A stretch of 64,000 nucleotides of DNA from Caenorhabditis remanei (Eukaryota; Nematoda; Chromadorea; Rhabditida; Rhabditidae), in contig NC_071328.1 in the NCBI RefSeq assembly GCF_010183535.1, forward strand, positions 1,798,001 through 1,862,000. The letters run 5' to 3'. Below the pieces are notes generated by a model. The model was not told where the DNA came from. It searched no databases and saw only the letters and a program-made list of their open reading frames with translations. A program made the position numbers and the translations under genes. Shown here piece after piece: positions 60,206-64,000 of this stretch. Each line of letters opens with the position of its first letter. Position 1 is the stretch's first letter.

Positions 60206-62291
60206 TTATTTGATAGGCATCGTGAAGAACGGGTGTTTGAGCGCCTCGTTGCACGTGATTCGTTTGCTCGCATCCAATACGAGCATACCGTCGAGAAGAC
60301 TTCGGAACGCTTGTACCTGCAAAAAAAATCGGGTTTTGGGGAGAAAAACCGAACTTTTTTGAGATTTTCCCTCCAAAAAGTGTAGTTTGTAGTCATTATC
60401 CAATCAGCCATATCGTGAAAATTGACCGATGATGAGCACCGCTAATGACCGAATTAGTTCTCTCTATTCGCTCACATAAAATCACCCGTCTTCAGAAAAT
60501 TAACGAAGCGGTGAGGAACATAGAGCGGTACGGGGGGAAGGGACCACCAGAACTGACCAAAAACTCTCAAAAAACCCACAAAAATCGCTGAAAAAAGCGA
60601 TTTTTTCGGTCCGAAAAGTGCTGAAAATGTGGTCATGGCCGAAGATTTTCTGTTTGGGTTTCTAGGCCACCGATCTCAAAAGTTCTTCCACCGTCTGTTT
60701 AGCGATGGGGGAAGAGTGAGACCGGTGGCCTAGAAACCCAGACTGAAAATCTTCGGCCATGATCACATTTTCAGCATTTTTCGATTAGAAAATTCGTTTT
60801 TTGGAGATTTTTTCGATGAATTTTCATGTTTTTACAAGAAATGTTCCGTTTCTGTATGCACCAGAGTTGCGCGGAAGTGATTTTTTCTAAAACGGAAGTC
60901 GGAAGTCGGAAGCAAAATTTTGAAAACGGAAGTCGGAAGCCGGAAGTCGGAAGTGAAAAAACGCCCGGAAGTCGGAAGTCGGTATTAGATTTTTTCGCAA
61001 AGATTCAAAAACTGCTAGAAAAAGTTCATAAAATCCGCGAAAATCAGTGAAAAATTAGTTTTTGGCTGAAGAAAAGCCTATTTTCTGTCCTTTTAGACCA
61101 TTTTTCCTTCTATTTCTGCGAGATGTACTTTTCCGAAATCCCACAATTATGGAATGACGGAAGTCGGAAGTAAACATCCGAAAACGGAAGTCGGAAGTGA
61201 AAAACAGCCCGGAAGTCGGAAGTCGGAATTCCGCGCAACTCTGGTATGCACATTTTCTCCCAAAAAAATTGGAAGAAAACGATGAAAAACAGCGTCAAAT
61301 GTGCCAATTCTTCATGGCCGATATGTGGGAATTCTAGGCCACCGTGTCAACCATCGCTAGTTTTCAGCGGGTTTTGAACCGAAGAAAAAAATTCAGAATC
61401 AGAAACACAACATTTGTAGAAAAAAACATAAAAATCCCAAAAAAAAAGCGATTTTTCACTGAAATTTTCAGTCCGAAAAATGCTGAAAATGTTGTCATGG
61501 CCGACCTTTTTTTCATGGCCTAGAGTCCCAAAATAAAAAAAAATCGGTCATGATCACATTTTCAGCATTTTTCGGTCTGAAAAATAGGGTTTTAGGGTGT
61601 TTTTTCAGGATTTTTCAGTGAAGCTTGGAAAAAACACACTTTAAGCCCGAAAAAGTGCTGTTTTCGGTCTGAAAATTCGATTTTTTCGGCGATTTTTTGA
61701 GGATTTTCCGCTTTGAGACCGGTGGCCTAGAAACCCAACATACAAAAAGTTCGGCCATGCTCTCATTTTCAGCGTTTTTCGGACTGAAAATTCTGGATTT
61801 CGGGTGTTTTTTTCCAGGAATTTTCAAGTTTTTCGAACATTTTGGCACTGAAAACTAGAAAAAACCACATTTTGCGGACTGAAAAATTGGTTTTTCAGCG
61901 ATTTTCTCAGGATGTTTGAGTTTTTTGGTCAATTCTGGCTCTTCGATTCCTGTTACCTGTTCCATTTGCTCCCTTCCCAATCGTTGTCCAGCAATCAACT
62001 CAGTCTCCAAATCTCTCGTCGGTTTCAAATTCGCCAATACCGTAATCTTATTTCTCTCCGTCACTTTGTCCACTTCGTGATACAACAAATTACAGTTCAC
62101 ATCGAAATGAGTGTCCTTGAATTGCGATTTTCTGACCAATTTATTCGGATACTTTCCCTTCACATCTGTGAATAATTTCAGCATGTGATTATTCGATCTT
62201 CCTGGGAACATGATCTTTCCTGTGTAAACTTCATACAGAGTCACTGCCACTGACCACAGATCGATTGCGTAGTCGTGACGAACGCCCAGCA
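60206..62291 (-). CDS. prpf-4: PRP4-type pre-mRNA splicing kinase, C-terminal part (continues beyond window)
   Basis: Two 3' exons are in the window: 62291-61957 and 60316-60206, joining in phase 0 and ending in TAA. They encode the C-lobe of a CMGC kinase: HDYAIDLWSVAVTLYEVYTG, FPGRSNNHMLKLF, KGKYPNKLVRK, REQMEQ|VQAFRSLL, LDASKRITCNEALKHPFF. These features fit PRP4 (PRPF4B), the nuclear kinase that phosphorylates tri-snRNP proteins during spliceosome activation. The exon at 62291 begins in phase 1, so further exons lie upstream; none is seen between 62292 and 64000. The intervening 1.6-kb intron carries MITE and GGCCTAGAAA repeats. The N-lobe and catalytic loop are outside the window. Confidence 0.93.
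60640..61765. repeat. GGCCTAGAAA/GGCCATGA dyads in prpf-4 intron
   Basis: Dyads such as GGTCATGGCCGAAGATTTTC ... GAAAATCTTCGGCCATGATCA (60633 and 60749), TTTCTAGGCCACCG ... CGGTGGCCTAGAAACCC (60658, 60722), and further copies at 61495-61560 and 61720-61760, relate to the array at 45.7-48.4 kb. Confidence 0.8.
60862..61243. mobile_element. 382-bp AAGTCGG-rich MITE, 8-bp target duplication GTATGCAC
   Basis: Ends CAGAGTTGCGCGGAA and TTCCGCGCAACTCTG are inverted. The direct repeat GTATGCAC stands at 60854-60861 and 61244-61251. The arms are tandem GGAAGTCGGAAGTCGG and the centre matches copies in the kelch gene. This is the type copy of the family in this window. Confidence 0.93.
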
Positions 62292-62799
62292 CTGAAAAAT
62301 GCCATTTTTAAGCTTTAAAATTGACATTTCTATGTTGAAAATTATGAAAAATTGAGTTTTTCACTAGAAATCGCACCTGGGAGCTGAAAATCGTCAAGCT
62401 TAGCTTGGAAAAACTAAATTTTGAGTGCTTAAAATTGAGTTTTTCCCCATCAAAAATACAGTTTTTGCTGGAATTTCATGGGCTTTTTACGAAAACTTGT
62501 TTAAAAAAAGTAATTTTCAGCTAAAAAACTTCTTTTTCGATAAAAACCTCGGTGTTGGAGGACACCGAGCACTGATTAGGGGGTGTGGGAGCTGAAAATC
62601 TGGAAGTTTTGGCTGAAAAACTCAACAAAAAAAGTTCTATCAATTTTCATCGTTTTTCTGGCCAAAAGCTGATAAAAACTAGTTTTTGCCTAAAAATTTC
62701 GATTTTCAACTCAAAAATCTTTTAAAAACGCAATTTTTCGATCGAAATGGCCAAAATCGCATTTTTACTAAATTTCGATCGAAAAATTGTGTTTTTTAA

Positions 62800-63452
62800 C
62801 ATAGTTGTCAAGGCCCGGCAAGGCCCGAAGGCCCGGGCCGGCCCGGGCCAGTAGAAAATTTTCACAGGGTCTAGGTGTGAGTAGTGAAATCGTATGCGCT
62901 CCACTAGACATTGGCGGTAAATTCAAATTTTAATTTTTTCAATTCGCTGTTTCACTGTGGCACTTTGATACGCAGCTTAATCGACCACTTTTTGAGCCGA
63001 TTTATGTCTGTTTTTCCCGCATTTTCGGTCAGTTTTTCGACCGTCGCGCGTCTTTTCGAGATTAATTCTATTGAAAAAATAGATAAAATGTTTAAATATA
63101 AAAATTATTTTGAATTTCGCGCTAAAATTTCAGCTGATTTCAGCGGAGCGCGTTTATTTTCACTACTCATTCCCGAGACCCTGTGAATTTTCAAGGCCCG
63201 GCCCGGCCCGAAGGCCCGGCTTCAAAAAATGACAATTTTTTTTTCCAAATTTTTTTTTTCCAATTTTTTCAATTTTTCATCGGAAATGTGACCATTTTTG
63301 ACTATTTTTCAGAATTTCTTCTAATTCTGACTGATAGTCGGAAATTTGACTTTTTCACGAAAAAATTCAAAAAAATTCAAAAAATTTGACTTTCGCGCCA
63401 ATTTGTCCGGGCCTTCGGGCCGGGCCCTGATTTCGCTGACTCGACAACTATG
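62800..63452. mobile_element. GGCCC palindromic MITE containing a second insertion
   Basis: Ends CATAGTTGTCAAGGCCCGG and CGACAACTATG match the 336-bp element at 16884-17219. GTTTTTTAA occurs on both sides (62791-62799 and 63453-63461), a target duplication of 8-9 bp. It lies in the prpf-4 intron and is interrupted at 62865-63185. Confidence 0.88.
62865..63185. mobile_element. Nested element with CAGGGTCT ends inside the GGCCC MITE
   Basis: Left CAGGGTCTAGGTGTGAGTAGTGAAA and the complement of the right end CAGGGTCTCGGGAATGAGTAGTGAAA are inverted repeats. AATTTTCA flanks it at 62857-62864 and 63186-63193 (8 bp, or 6 bp if outer CA/TG is counted as terminus). The uninterrupted sequence GTAGAAAATTTTCAAGGCCCGG at 16932-16953 shows the empty site. 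Inside are TGCGCTCCACTAG and GGAGCGCG motifs. Confidence 0.88.
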
Positions 63453-63461
63453 GTTTTTTAA

Positions 63462-64000
63462 AAGGTTTCTGAGCTGAAAATCTAGTTTTTCGGGGTTCCT
63501 AAATGGAAATTTCAAGTTTTTCTTTGTTTTTTGAGCAGAAAATCGACATTTTTAAGCTCTAAACTGACATTTTTATATTGAAAATCATGATTTTTAACGA
63601 AAAAATAGAGTTTTTGCGGGGATTTCATGGGTTTTCATTGGAATTGAAACTTTTCAAAAAATTTTTTAACGAAAACTGCTCTAAAACTGTAATTTTCAGC
63701 TGGAAAACTTCATTTTTCGATGAAAAATAGGTTTTTTGCTCCACACGGAGCACTGAAATCATCTAGATTAGGGGGAGTGATGGGAGCTGGAAATCTAGAA
63801 TTTCAGCTTGAAAATCTTTATTTTAGCCTGAAAAAAGAGCTGAAAATCTTGAATTTTTTGGTGAAAAACTGAATAAACCATATTCTCAAAAAATGCGCAA
63901 AAATCTGCATTTTCAGTCAAAAAAGTGATTTTTCCATTCAAATTCTGATAAAATCCGAAATTTTCTAGCTATTTCTATCGAATTTCTGACTAAAAGCTGA
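63462..64000. other. AT-rich intron sequence of prpf-4
   Basis: No exon, RNA or clear repeat is visible. CTCCACACGGAGCACTGAAAT...GGGGGAGTGATGGGAGCTG near 63740-63790 resembles 62550-62600 (GAGGACACCGAGCACTGATTAGGGGGTGTGGGAGCTG), a small local duplication on either side of the GGCCC MITE. Confidence 0.6.

Overview
The window is nuclear DNA of a nematode, almost certainly a Caenorhabditis species other than C. elegans. The evidence is: AT-rich introns ending in TTTTCAG/TTTCCAG; splice-acceptor-like sites a few bases before several start codons, as expected for spliced-leader trans-splicing; short exons among repeat-filled introns; and a gene order that, from memory, matches the C. elegans chromosome I neighbourhood W01A8/F22D6 (nuo-6, tofu-5, kin-14, nars-1, nduf-6, prpf-4). 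I rebuilt ten protein-coding genes exon by exon. Eight close in frame from start to stop. The carboxypeptidase lacks a settled 5' end, and the last gene runs off the right edge.

Layout: 1-3.7 kb is repeat-rich intergenic DNA. 3.7-8.4 kb (+) is a ZP-domain cuticlin-like membrane protein. 9.1-11.2 kb (-) is a complex I NDUFB4-type subunit (nuo-6). It is head-to-head with 11.6-15.2 kb (+), a SANT/Myb protein matching TOFU-5, a piRNA transcription factor. 16.4-20.1 kb (+) is a kelch-like protein ending in a polybasic CaaX box. 21.0-25.9 kb (-) is a secreted M14 zinc carboxypeptidase. 30.3-36.3 kb (-) is an SH2-tyrosine kinase of the FER/FES type (kin-14). 37.3-40.1 kb (-) is an A20/AN1 zinc-finger protein. 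40.1-50.6 kb is a gene-poor repeat region. 50.6-56.2 kb (-) is asparaginyl-tRNA synthetase (nars-1), head-to-head with 57.0-59.7 kb (+), the complex I NDUFS6 subunit (nduf-6). 60.2-62.3 kb (-) is the C-terminal part of PRP4 kinase (prpf-4).

The genes are mostly housekeeping: two complex I subunits, a tRNA synthetase and a splicing kinase. Two divergent pairs probably share promoters. I see no pathway linking all ten.

Much of the remaining sequence is mobile-element debris with unusually clear structure. There are MITEs with perfect 8-bp target-site duplications; MITEs of 141 bp with TA duplications; and four fold-back elements with tRNA-like, outward-facing Pol III promoter boxes in both arms, one of them split by a 2.2-kb inverted-repeat element. 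A GGCCTAGAAA-palindrome array has a period near 138 bp, and there are dense TTATCGA and GATTTACG arrays. Two genes carry duplicated exon pieces in introns: a 62-nt exon copy without a GT donor in the carboxypeptidase, and a copy of an exon start with an in-frame stop in nduf-6.
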